This document shows, in pieces, positions 45,101-52,759 of a DNA stretch of 64,000 bases (positions are counted from its first letter, which is position 1; each line of letters opens with the position of its first letter). The position numbers and the translations under genes are program-made. The notes beneath the pieces are model-generated. The model was not told the origin of the DNA. It did not search any database and was given only the letters and a program-made list of their open reading frames with translations. The DNA is from Chryseobacterium sp. (lineage in GTDB: Bacteria > Bacteroidota > Bacteroidia > Flavobacteriales > Weeksellaceae), in the NCBI RefSeq assembly GCF_008831505.1, contig NZ_CP044507.1, positions 1,178,001 to 1,242,000 of the forward strand, in the 5' to 3' direction.

Positions 45101-48007
45101 GTGGTGGCATTCAATGACGTGCAGACAGAAAGCATTAACCTTAAAATCAGTTCCGACAAAAAACCATTAAGAATTGAAACGGTGACCTTCCGCGACAAAC
45201 TGCAGCCCAATTCCAAAGAAAAATGGACTGTGAGGGTTTTAGGTGATGACAAAGAAAAAGTGAATGTCGAAGTTTTGGCAAACATGTATGATATGTCTCT
45301 GGACCAGTTTGCTGTGAATACGTATTCGTGGCAACAGCTTTACCGGAAATATTTCAGAATGATATCCTATGATGTAGACCGAGAGTTGGCGCGGGAGCAT
45401 TACAGTAGGCGGATTCCCTATATTAACCAAAAAGGCGTTCGTATCCCGCAGTTCAGATGGTTTGATGGGGGCGTTTATGGACGTACGGAAAATCGTTACA
45501 GCACGACAGTTTTGAAAAGTGCACAAGCAGTGAGGTCTACATCAGATACTGCAGAATCCCAGGTAATTGAAGAGGTTGTGGTTTTGGGATATTCAAGATC
45601 GGCGTTCGCGCCACCAGTTGCAAATCAGATGGCTAAGGATGCAGACGGAGTTCCTGACAGAAATGATGTTCAGGTGATGGATAAAATCCCCGTCCGCCAA
45701 AACCTTAATGAAACCGCATTTTTCTATCCGAATTTAATGACCGATAAAGACGGAAATGTCACCTTTGAATTTACCTCGCCCGAAGCATTGACCCAGTGGA
45801 AACTCATGTTCCTGGCGCATACGAAAGACGCCAGAGCGGCAACTTTAGAAAAAGAAGTTGTGACGCAGAAGGAATTTTCAGTTACACCAAATTACCCAAG
45901 ATTCCTGCGTGAAGGTGACGAGCTGAACTTGCAGTCCAAACTTTCGAGTCTGCTAACCCAGAGTTTAAATGGCACCGCACGACTTCAGATTTTAGATGCG
46001 TTTACAAACGAGGACATCTCGGATCGATTCGGGTTAATTCGTAATAATTCGAGCGCATTCTCCTTAGAAGAAAACGGAAATGCTGTTGTAAACTGGAAGT
46101 TAAAAGTACCGAACGATGTTTCTTCAATTATTATTAAAGTAGTGGCGCAGGCCGGCAACTTCTCCGATGGGGAACAGAAAGCCATTGCCGTTCTGCCGAA
46201 CAGGATGCTGGTGACCGATGCGGTGCCGATCTATGTGAAGGAAGGCCAGACGAAAACGTTCACCCTTGAAAATTTAGCTAAAAATAATTCAACAACCGCC
46301 ACGAACGTTGCCAATACTTTAGAACTGACGACAAACCCAATATGGGAAATTATGTTTGCGTTGCCAAGCCTCAAAAACGACCAGAACGGTTCGGCCGATG
46401 TGGTGTTCAACAAATGGTTTGCGGATGTTCTGGCCTCGGAAATATTTAAAGCCAATCCAAAACTTAAAACGGTTTTTGATGAATATCAGCAGAAAGGTTT
46501 ATTAACTTCAAATCTGGAGAAAAATCAGGAACTGAAACAATTGCTGCTCGAAGAAACTCCCTGGGTTTTCGACAGTAAAAATGAGACGGAGCAGATGGAA
46601 AAACTGGCGCGTCTTTTCGATGCGAATACAATGCGGAACTCGATTCAGACCGACTGGGCAGAACTGAAGCAACTGCAGAATCCCGACGGAGGCTTCTCGT
46701 GGTATCAGGGTTATCCAAGTTCCTATTATACTTCGCTGTACATCCTTAAAAATTTAGGACGTATCAATGAATGGCTGAAAGGAAATATGGCCGATTATCA
46801 GGGTTCGGAACAGAAAGAACTGGTTTCAAAACTTATCGGTTATGTAGATCAGGAAGTCAATAAGTATGGGAATATTGACAAAAAAAATGTAGTTAATAAT
46901 TTCCTGCTGGATTATCTGGATACCCGCAGCTACTGGGAAACACAGTATCCGCTGAAAGCCAAAGGAACATCTTTAAAAAATGCTGTGATTTCGAAAGCCA
47001 AAACGGAGAAAATCACGGATTTCACCTTCTTTGGCCTGCACCGTCTGGCGTTGCTGTTTGATAAATATGGAATGAAGGCTGAGTCTAAGAAATTCCTTAC
47101 GTATCTGAAGGAAACCTCTACAGATACCGAAACTCAGGGCGTTTACTGGAAACAGAACCTGAATGACTGGGGCTGGTACTCATCCAAAACGGTGAATCAT
47201 GCCGGCGCTTTGGAAGCCTTTAACAAGCTCACTCCAAACTATACCGATTTCATTGAGGAAATGAAAATCTGGCTCGTGACACAGAAGGAAGTCAATTCCT
47301 GGGGAAGTTCGCGCGGAACGGCCGAAGTGATCTTCACGATCCTGAATTCCGGAAAATCGTGGACAACTGCAGAAAGTGATAAGGCGACAATTATTTGGGG
47401 AGGGAAGGAAGTTGTGAACCCGGATACGAAAGCCAGCGGTTATGTGAAAACATCTGTAAAGCCTGAACAGATTGACAAAACGTTAGGAACCTTGACTGTT
47501 ACTAAACCCGGTCCCGGAGTTGTGCAGGGTGGACTCTTCTGGCAGTATTATGAAGATCTTGACAAAATTAAGTCTTCCGAATCGTACATTTCCATCACCA
47601 AAGAACTTTACAGAAAGGTGAAGACAGTAAACGGTGAGGAACTTCAGAAAATAACTTCCTCGACACCTCTGAAAGTTGGCGATAAAGTTACCGTAAAAAT
47701 GATTCTGAACACCGACAGAAATATGGAATTCATCCATCTGAAAGACATGCGCGCGGCAGGATTCGAACCTTTAAATGTAATTTCAGGCTACGAGTGGAAA
47801 AACGGATTGGGTTATTATCAGTCTACGAAGGATGCCTCCACCAATTTCTATATTGAATTTATGTCGAAAGGGAAGTATGTGTTTGAGTATGACTATATCT
47901 GCAATGCTTCAGGAACCTTCAGCAACGGAATTACGACGCTGCAGAACTATTACGCGCCACAGATGAATGCGCATACGATGGGAACACGGGTTGTAATCAC
48001 TGAATAA
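42113..48007 (+). CDS. Alpha-2-macroglobulin-like giant secreted protein
   Basis: 1964 aa; signal peptide MKKLIRVFILLLLTAVFSPF. Middle region contains MG-type domains (IYRPGQTIYFKVIN near 555, then KRPKFEVTFEPVKDEYKYGQ). The A2M core begins FFYPNLMTDKDGNVTFEFTSPEALTQWKLM (from about 1204), with a helical thioester-domain-like part (PDGGFSWYQGYPSSYYTSLY). At the place where CxEQ would sit, the sequence reads LPSLKNDQNGSADVV, without Cys, so no thioester can form. Around residue 1152 lies IEEVVVLGYSRS, similar to the TonB-receptor plug opening. Role: bacterial A2M proteins are thought to trap proteases; thioester-less ones exist. It appears monocistronic with its own terminator. Confidence 0.9.
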   Translation: MKKLIRVFILLLLTAVFSPFFGQKYYDDQWKKVAENYKSGKFKSNLPIILEIQKQAMKDDNANQLIRSLKAEFSIVNQTQDDENNDSASQFFTKLSTFGDKLKGEQKLLFDMLLAEFFSDYYQNEAWEINQRTNINNQDFSQIETWSKLDFKNFLQKKFAELEAKKGDLQKIQLARYKDIFEGTEDLEYFPTLFDWNAVNQIEFLKNSNFFTPNELKVNHQKILTHYDELIAKNAGNAKLYFQHQKINYNCQFLNCKDKLEQFQNLVNSPIESDYKVLIIAEMMDMRSAEQKFMEALQLAESAKKQYPKSKFLDNIKNRENQITNPSLIIKFESHTQSNWPIHLVAEAKNVGQFSLNIYEVKDDVQNFMKYVRNSYDKNSFAAVKKSLVRKDVFELQDLKDYKTIKTSLEIKPLPSGIYLAEYVVDGAIREHFYFIATQSRILYDKKDDRKPLANQLKLVNRENGQSISSEGLKIYEYNGAKTVTVTNQNTDKTANFRFPDSGSKEYYRYYLIQQPKTNDFNLMQVYGNRYYGENESGKQQDRAQIFIDRAIYRPGQTIYFKVINTKLFNEKESVATGVSQKISLHDANGEEITSQNFTTNEFGSYHGNFVLPNGKLNGNFSLQINDRNVHSYKSFQVEEHKRPKFEVTFEPVKDEYKYGQTLEVKGRAMMFSGVPLSNATVNYEIKKKNIRWMYFWWYPRGTDNENSILGDVKTNDKGEFTIRIDLKKDETLEGIQVDNYEINASVTDINGETQSETVNVKVASVSHYIKADDIKDSFTDENIKVKVETKNYNDQYLKKPYQVKLSKLLPPERIYRSNFQNEVQDLPTLSKQEFIQKFPHDYFSKEEKDRMTERVVLEKMQEPGTKNQDKNNGLESDVLNLGSLPAGKYKLELYNIEGKDTIRTEKTFEVFDKRFLVDTQKPFLKVIQPKTEYNRNEKAKVYVYSAVPNALVNIYVQNGNGETITEQRKLKNGVLEYDLAFPKDESIDQVNVQFQVVAFNDVQTESINLKISSDKKPLRIETVTFRDKLQPNSKEKWTVRVLGDDKEKVNVEVLANMYDMSLDQFAVNTYSWQQLYRKYFRMISYDVDRELAREHYSRRIPYINQKGVRIPQFRWFDGGVYGRTENRYSTTVLKSAQAVRSTSDTAESQVIEEVVVLGYSRSAFAPPVANQMAKDADGVPDRNDVQVMDKIPVRQNLNETAFFYPNLMTDKDGNVTFEFTSPEALTQWKLMFLAHTKDARAATLEKEVVTQKEFSVTPNYPRFLREGDELNLQSKLSSLLTQSLNGTARLQILDAFTNEDISDRFGLIRNNSSAFSLEENGNAVVNWKLKVPNDVSSIIIKVVAQAGNFSDGEQKAIAVLPNRMLVTDAVPIYVKEGQTKTFTLENLAKNNSTTATNVANTLELTTNPIWEIMFALPSLKNDQNGSADVVFNKWFADVLASEIFKANPKLKTVFDEYQQKGLLTSNLEKNQELKQLLLEETPWVFDSKNETEQMEKLARLFDANTMRNSIQTDWAELKQLQNPDGGFSWYQGYPSSYYTSLYILKNLGRINEWLKGNMADYQGSEQKELVSKLIGYVDQEVNKYGNIDKKNVVNNFLLDYLDTRSYWETQYPLKAKGTSLKNAVISKAKTEKITDFTFFGLHRLALLFDKYGMKAESKKFLTYLKETSTDTETQGVYWKQNLNDWGWYSSKTVNHAGALEAFNKLTPNYTDFIEEMKIWLVTQKEVNSWGSSRGTAEVIFTILNSGKSWTTAESDKATIIWGGKEVVNPDTKASGYVKTSVKPEQIDKTLGTLTVTKPGPGVVQGGLFWQYYEDLDKIKSSESYISITKELYRKVKTVNGEELQKITSSTPLKVGDKVTVKMILNTDRNMEFIHLKDMRAAGFEPLNVISGYEWKNGLGYYQSTKDASTNFYIEFMSKGKYVFEYDYICNASGTFSNGITTLQNYYAPQMNAHTMGTRVVITE

Positions 48008-48050
48008 TTGGGTATAGGCCTATACGATGAAAATCTAGATGTATTTCGTG

Positions 48051-48079
48051 AAACCGCCTAATTATTTAAGGCGGTTTTT
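48051..48079 (+). terminator. Terminator of the macroglobulin gene
   Basis: AAACCGCCT-AATTATTTA-AGGCGGTTT followed by TT, 44 bp after the stop. Confidence 0.8.
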
Positions 48080-48092
48080 CGATAAAAAACAT

Positions 48093-48100
48093 TATTTTTG
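48093..48100 (+). promoter_or_regulatory. -7 element upstream of tRNA-Arg(CCG)
   Basis: TATTTTTG (TAnnTTTG) ends 18 bp before the tRNA 5' end. No clear -33 TTG at the usual distance. Confidence 0.4.
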
Positions 48101-48118
48101 CAAACATTAATTAAAGCC

Positions 48119-48190
48119 GGGCCCATAGTTTAATGGATAGAATTAAAGATTCCGGTTCTTTAGGTTGAGGTTCGATTCCTCATGGGCCTA
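48119..48190 (+). tRNA. tRNA-Arg (anticodon CCG)
   Basis: 72-nt cloverleaf. Acceptor GGGCCCA pairs with TGGGCCT (first pair G-U), discriminator A; D-arm region TAGTTTAATGGATAGA; anticodon arm AAAGA-TTCCGGT-TCTTT giving CCG; T-arm TGAGGTTCGATTCCTCA. CCA not encoded. A terminator follows at once. Confidence 0.95.
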
Positions 48191-48191
48191 C

Positions 48192-48218
48192 AAACCACCT
48201 GATTGCGGGTGGTTTTTT
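48192..48218 (+). terminator. Terminator of tRNA-Arg(CCG)
   Basis: AAACCACC-TGATTGCG-GGTGGTTT followed by TTT. Confidence 0.85.
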
Positions 48219-48258
48219 GTTTTGGATTTTCAGGAATTCTGGAGGGGAGAGGTGGAAA

Positions 48259-48290
48259 GTTAAAAGGTTGGGAGGTTAAAAGGTCGTTAG
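48259..48290. repeat. Four phase-locked 8-bp units (GTTAAAAG-type array)
   Basis: GTTAAAAG, GTTGGGAG, GTTAAAAG, GTCGTTAG in register. Confidence 0.7.
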
Positions 48291-48498
48291 AAAATTAATA
48301 GGACTGAAAGTTCACGGTTTGGAAATCCACAATTTTGCATTCACAATTTAGAATCATCGTGGTTTGTATGGCTGCTCTGTGTCTCCGTGGTTAGGTAGAA
48401 CCAGGAGCCAAGGCAAAAGAATAAAGTTAAAGGTAAAAGTAAAAAGATTTATAAGCTGGAACCAAATTGTTCTGAGCAACCAAAAGCCGGGGGGCCAT

Positions 48499-48600
48499 AT
48501 TTCAGACATCAGACGTCAGATTTCAGAGCCCGGAAAGTAGTTACCTGAAGTTAAAAGGTTAATAAGTTAAAAGATTAGAAGGTTAGAAGGTTAGAAGGTT
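48499..48600. repeat. About 100-bp direct repeat, copy 1, containing 7-bp and 8-bp arrays
   Basis: It opens with four 7-bp units (TTTCAGA, CATCAGA, CGTCAGA, TTTCAGA; 48500-48527). It then has GCCCGGAAAG and six 8-bp units of GTTAAAAG/GTTAGAAG type (48550-48597). The first 39 bp are identical to copy 2, which lies exactly 420 bp downstream. Confidence 0.85.
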
Positions 48601-48640
48601 GCTGTATTGAAAAACTTTTCTGTAGGTTTAGGCGTCAGCT

Positions 48641-48725
48641 TAACCAAGAAAGGGTGACATGATTATAGATTTAACAGATGCATCACCAGAAAACCCCGAA
48701 GGGGTGACATATTTCATCACAATTC
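48641..48725. repeat. GGGTGACAT repeat with CCCCGAAGGGG hairpin
   Basis: AAGGGTGACATGATTATAG is followed about 60 bp later by ACCCCGAAGGGGTGACATAT, which contains a short self-complementary CCCCGAAGGGG. This resembles dispersed intergenic repeats of Bacteroidetes; I see no function. Confidence 0.5.
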
Positions 48726-48918
48726 TGTCTGACCATCCGCAGTCCCATGCATTAAGTCGGTGAGTAGGTAGCAGGTCAGAAGGCGGAGAATTTGGAGGTT
48801 AAAAGGATATAGTAGGATAAAAAAAATATGGTCCGCAAATCCAGAATTGTGGTTCATATTTCACAACCTCTGTGCCCTCTGTGCTTTCTCTGTGTCGCTG
48901 TGGCTAGGTAGAGCCGAG

Positions 48919-49020
48919 ATTTCAGACATCAGACGTCAGATTTCAGAGCCCGGAAAGCAGTTATCTAAAGTTAAAAGGTTAGAAAGTTAAAAGGTTAGGT
49001 GGTTAGGTGGTTAGAAGGTT
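48919..49020. repeat. About 100-bp direct repeat, copy 2
   Basis: Same layout as copy 1: four TCAGA heptamers (48920-48947), then GCCCGGAAAG, then six 8-bp units (GTTAAAAG, GTTAGAAA, GTTAAAAG, GTTAGGTG, GTTAGGTG, GTTAGAAG; 48970-49017). Confidence 0.85.
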
Positions 49021-49981
49021 CATGAATACTCAAAATCGGCCATACCTGCGCAGAAACTAAGTTTCTTTGACTGAAAACCACAGTAACAAATTGCCTTGAT
49101 GATTTCGCCCATTCGTTAGGATTTTAAAGTGAATTCTAAAGATAACTATTTTTTTGCAAGGTCATAGCAGATTTTAATTTGCAGTTGCTGTAGCAGTTAT
49201 GCTTTCCAATATTAGTCGGACCTATACTGATATTTATAATCAACGGTATTTTACGGAGCGGAATATGAGGTTCAATATGGATTAAATTGAGAGCATTTAC
49301 CAACAAGGCTCTAAAAGGGCAAATCTGCTATTTGTGGAGCAATCTGTTCGGGCAGAATTCGTAATGGAGATACTTAGAAAGAAACAGTTACCAGCCTAAA
49401 AAGAATATTGCTGTTTTTCTGACGGCATATTTGACACTCTATCTGCTGTCCGTGATCACGTCTGGGTATTATGAGCAGCCGTGTTGAAGTGTCTACACTA
49501 CACTTTGGGCTCCGGAACAATGGACCTGTAATTTTTTATTTTCCGGCACGATGTGAGGACGCTTCGCGCAGCAGGGAAGTAATGCAAACGTTACTTGGTA
49601 TCCTGCTAAAAATCCCTTTTGCAATTATACAAAAGTTCTCTTCTTGGTAAAATAGACACTAAAGAAGTTAAATGATTTGATGTAATATTAAGTATTTTAT
49701 ACGCTATATTACGTACAAAATAGTTTTTTATTAATTTTTATAATCTTATTATAGTATGTACATTTGAATATCGATTACGTCATAGTAGTAGGAAAACTGT
49801 ATGCATGGAGCGCCCATAAAAAAAATCAACTAGAATAACATAGAATTTTATGGCATTGAATTACCCTAATCTGAAAATTATTTTCCTTGCAACACTACAA
49901 ATGAATTAAGCTACAATTCTTCTAAAAATTAGTTAAGTCAAGTATTTCTTAATAAATAAAGTTTAATTAAAAAATTTAGTC

Positions 49982-50581
49982 ATGAAAACAATCTATTTTT
50001 ATTTAATGTTGGTATGTTTTATTACATCTTTTACAATGCTTAAAGGTAATGAACCAATTGTTGAAAACTTTGGAATTGCTAACTACGAAGTTAAGAACAT
50101 AAATACCGGTCGATTTTTGTTTAAAAAAAGCAATTGTACTGATAATGGCTATTCATTCTTTAGTCCATTTAACATTAATCCTGAACTGTTAAGCGCCTCA
50201 TATAAAACTACATCTAATGATAAGGGTGAAGTTATTATTACAACTAACATAGGAGGCAATTCTACAGAATATAAGATGGCTAATTTCAACGTAGATAAAT
50301 CAGGTTCATTTGTATCATTTGATATTTTAGTCGGAAAATATATCTTTAAATCAACTATTCAAGGACGCAATTTAACATCAAAATTTTTGCTTAACTATTT
50401 TGACAATTCTTCTACATCAGTCTATTTCAGTCAAGCGTGTCCACCTTGTGCTGTTTTCGTTGTTGCGGTAGTTGCGTCAGCCGCAATTAAAATATGTACC
50501 GATGCAAGCAGTGCATGTAGCCCATGTAATGGAACACTTATAGTAAGCGCTTGCTCGTGCTCCTGCCAACCAAAAAAATAA
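49982..50581 (+). CDS. Secreted protein with hydrophobic, Cys-rich C-terminal tail
   Basis: 199 aa. Signal peptide at the N-terminus (MKTIYFYLMLVCFITSFTML). The middle (40-150) is beta-rich with Asn and Ser. The last 48 residues differ: ACPPCAVFVVAVVASAAIKI, then CTDASSACSPCNGTLIV, then SACSCSCQPKK. This contains eight Cys (CPPC, C, C-SPC and CSCSC) around an Ala/Val hydrophobic helix. The layout suggests a leader or carrier domain followed by a small disulfide-rich or modified peptide, but no modification enzyme is adjacent. The AT-rich composition contrasts with core genes. The next gene encodes a GLPGLI protein. No family recognised. Confidence 0.65.
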   Translation: MKTIYFYLMLVCFITSFTMLKGNEPIVENFGIANYEVKNINTGRFLFKKSNCTDNGYSFFSPFNINPELLSASYKTTSNDKGEVIITTNIGGNSTEYKMANFNVDKSGSFVSFDILVGKYIFKSTIQGRNLTSKFLLNYFDNSSTSVYFSQACPPCAVFVVAVVASAAIKICTDASSACSPCNGTLIVSACSCSCQPKK

Positions 50582-50766
50582 TCTCTTTTAGACAATGTGC
50601 ATATCTTTTTGTCCAGTTAACCTATTTCGTTGATTTTGATTATAATAATGATAATTGTACGCTACGGTTCTTGTCAGCTATAAACAGTTATACATGTACA
50701 TGGAACTTGTTAAAAACATCCTACTCTTATGTATATAATTATAGCCTAAACTTTATAATAAAGGTC

Positions 50767-51636
50767 ATGGAAAAAAATAAATGTTTTACTTCTGGTAATA
50801 AATTCTTACTAATCATTTTTAGTATGATTACCTCAATATTGTTTGCCCAAAATATGTATCAAGTTCAATATATTCTAACTTTTAAACCTCAACAAAATTC
50901 GACACTTGAGAAAAGTTGTCTGATGACCTTATACGTCCATGGTTTAAATTCTACATTTTTTGACAATGAAATGCTAAAGGCTGATTCAATTTTGACGTCG
51001 AGTAAGAATAAGTTTGAACAATCCGGTGAAATACTTGATTACGATACAGATATTGATGTCAATTTTACATTTGTAATTAACAAGAATCTAGAAAATAAGA
51101 ATATAATTTATATGGATCATATTTTGAATGGATTGAATCCGTTAATGATTGCTTACCAAGAACCAGTGGAACTTGAATGGAAATTAACAAATGAAATCTC
51201 CACGGAACAAAATTATATCTGCCAGAAAGCTAACCTTCAATATGGTGGACGTAATTGGATTGCATGGTTTACTACACAAATACCGATTCAGGATGGCCCT
51301 TATAAATTTCACGGCCTGCCAGGCTTAATTGTGAAGATTCACGACAATGAGTTTAATTATAATTGGGAACTAGAGAAAATTCAGAGTAATAAAAGTAATT
51401 CATTTATAACTCCTATTTTCTCAAATCAAAAGATTAAATTTATGTCAAAGCAAGAATTTGAAAATGTATTTGCGACATATACTAAAAATCCCATGCAAGC
51501 ATTTAATGAATTAAGTGAAGAAGTTTTGGATTCCTATGTTCCAGGTATTAATGTAAAGTTACGTGAATATATTAAAACGCAAGGAGATATTATTAAAAAT
51601 AAATACTCAAGTAGCACAAATTTGATTGAACTTTAA
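50767..51636 (+). CDS. GLPGLI-family secreted protein
   Basis: 289 aa from the ATG at 50767, which has AAGG just before it; the longer frame from 50551 overlaps the upstream gene and lacks a signal peptide. N-terminal signal FLLIIFSMITSILFAQ. The family block is clear: LQYGGRNWIAWFTTQIPIQD and GPYKFHGLPGLIVKIHDNEF. GLPGLI (TIGR01200) proteins are Bacteroidetes-specific, secreted, with unknown function. It follows the Cys-tailed protein gene by 185 bp on the same strand; both are AT-rich, suggesting joint acquisition. Confidence 0.9.
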   Translation: MEKNKCFTSGNKFLLIIFSMITSILFAQNMYQVQYILTFKPQQNSTLEKSCLMTLYVHGLNSTFFDNEMLKADSILTSSKNKFEQSGEILDYDTDIDVNFTFVINKNLENKNIIYMDHILNGLNPLMIAYQEPVELEWKLTNEISTEQNYICQKANLQYGGRNWIAWFTTQIPIQDGPYKFHGLPGLIVKIHDNEFNYNWELEKIQSNKSNSFITPIFSNQKIKFMSKQEFENVFATYTKNPMQAFNELSEEVLDSYVPGINVKLREYIKTQGDIIKNKYSSSTNLIEL

Positions 51637-51914
51637 ATATTAAAGTAAATATTTCCACGAGCAGTAGTTTTTTATGTATAAAACTATAATATATTTCAAA
51701 TTAACATATTACCGAAGAGAAAATTTTTGAGAAAGTCTATATATCATTTTATTCTGAAAGGATGAAATGAATTCAAAAAAATAATCCGTAAGCAGGTAAA
51801 TGTACATCAATGGATGTGAATAATTTGGCATTTATTTTATTACAAAAAAGGAATAAAGAATTAATGGTTTATAAATAAACAACTACTACATTAATTTTAA
51901 AATATCTAGTAAAT

Positions 51915-52262
51915 ATGAAAATCATACCATTAATGCACGTTATTGCAGGTAATCTAATAATCAACTTTCCAATAGCTGTTTTCGGTTATTATCAATTGTT
52001 TAGTCTTAATTCAAATTTAACTTTAGCAAATGCATTTTTTGTTGTTACATTTCAATTCGTTTATTGGTCGTTAGTCGTTCCTTTTTACAAACTTTACAGT
52101 GTAAGAAATTTATTTACCAAAGACGATTTTCTGAAATGGGAAAAGTGGAGTGTTCGTTCATTTCTATTTTGGCCGCAAAGCTTTAATCTAGATAAATTAG
52201 AATGTTGGGATGCAGATAAGTTAAAAGAGTTTTTAGACTTACGATCTAAATTTCTACAATAA
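51915..52262 (+). CDS. Small membrane protein of unknown function
   Basis: 115 aa. Two TM segments (about 5-28, MHVIAGNLIINFPIAVFGYY; about 38-58, ANAFFVVTFQFVYWSLVVPF) are followed by a soluble tail rich in Trp and Phe (FLKWEKWSVRSFLFWPQSF) ending KLKEFLDLRSKFLQ. No recognised domain. AT-rich like its neighbours. The 278-bp gap before it holds no gene I can support. Confidence 0.6.
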   Translation: MKIIPLMHVIAGNLIINFPIAVFGYYQLFSLNSNLTLANAFFVVTFQFVYWSLVVPFYKLYSVRNLFTKDDFLKWEKWSVRSFLFWPQSFNLDKLECWDADKLKEFLDLRSKFLQ

Positions 52263-52725
52263 AACTGTTTTTGGGGATGAATACTTCACAAGAACTTTCT
52301 GAAAAGAATTAAATTCTGCCGGAGACAGTGGCATTTTAAGAATGGAAAAATCAGGGTTTGATAACAGTAATAGACCTGCTTACCTTGCTGATAACTTTCA
52401 ATGGGTGCGTCAAATCACGCCTCACTACGCATAAACTCGATGTTTTTCAAAATCTGACGGCGGGAAATTGTTATTTCCTCGCTATAATGTTCTGAAAGAA
52501 CAGCAGAGCAGTACGTGATTAAATTATTAATGTAGAAATTCCTGTATTAGTTTGAAAAACATTTGTCCAGAGCCTTATATCTTATTTGTGCATTTTTGTT
52601 CGTTGCCATTCCATCATTTGTGTGAATCTCAAATATACATATTGAAATTAAACTTCCACAGAATTTCTTACATATCAGATTTTAGGGAGGACAAATACAG
52701 TCTTTGCTGGTGATCTTAGATAACC
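52263..52725. other. Intergenic region without supported gene
   Basis: About 460 bp between the small membrane protein and the TonB-dependent receptor terminator. Short open stretches only; no RNA gene or repeat noticed. Confidence 0.5.
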
Positions 52726-52754
52726 CAAAAAAAAATCAGGACTTTCGTCCTGAT
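52726..52754 (-). terminator. Terminator of the TonB-dependent receptor gene
   Basis: Minus strand: ATCAGGAC-GAAA-GTCCTGAT followed by a nine-base T-run, 5 bp after the stop. Confidence 0.9.
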
Positions 52755-52759
52755 CTGTG

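Larger units (their letters stand above)
48219..49981. other. 1.8-kb intergenic accessory region, repeat-rich then AT-rich
   Basis: No intact gene. The left part (to about 49030) is built from repeats, listed separately. From 49100 to 49500 there are short open stretches with multiple stops (for example a frame reading YQPKKNIAVFLTAYLTLYLL, then SVITSGYYE), which might be remnants of a decayed membrane-protein gene; I cannot name it. From 49640 on the DNA is clearly AT-rich up to the gene at 49982. Confidence 0.5.

Noticed and set aside
48500-49020. TCAGA and GTTAAAAG arrays as a CRISPR array
   Set aside because: The units are 7-8 bp and directly contiguous; no spacer-repeat alternation exists.
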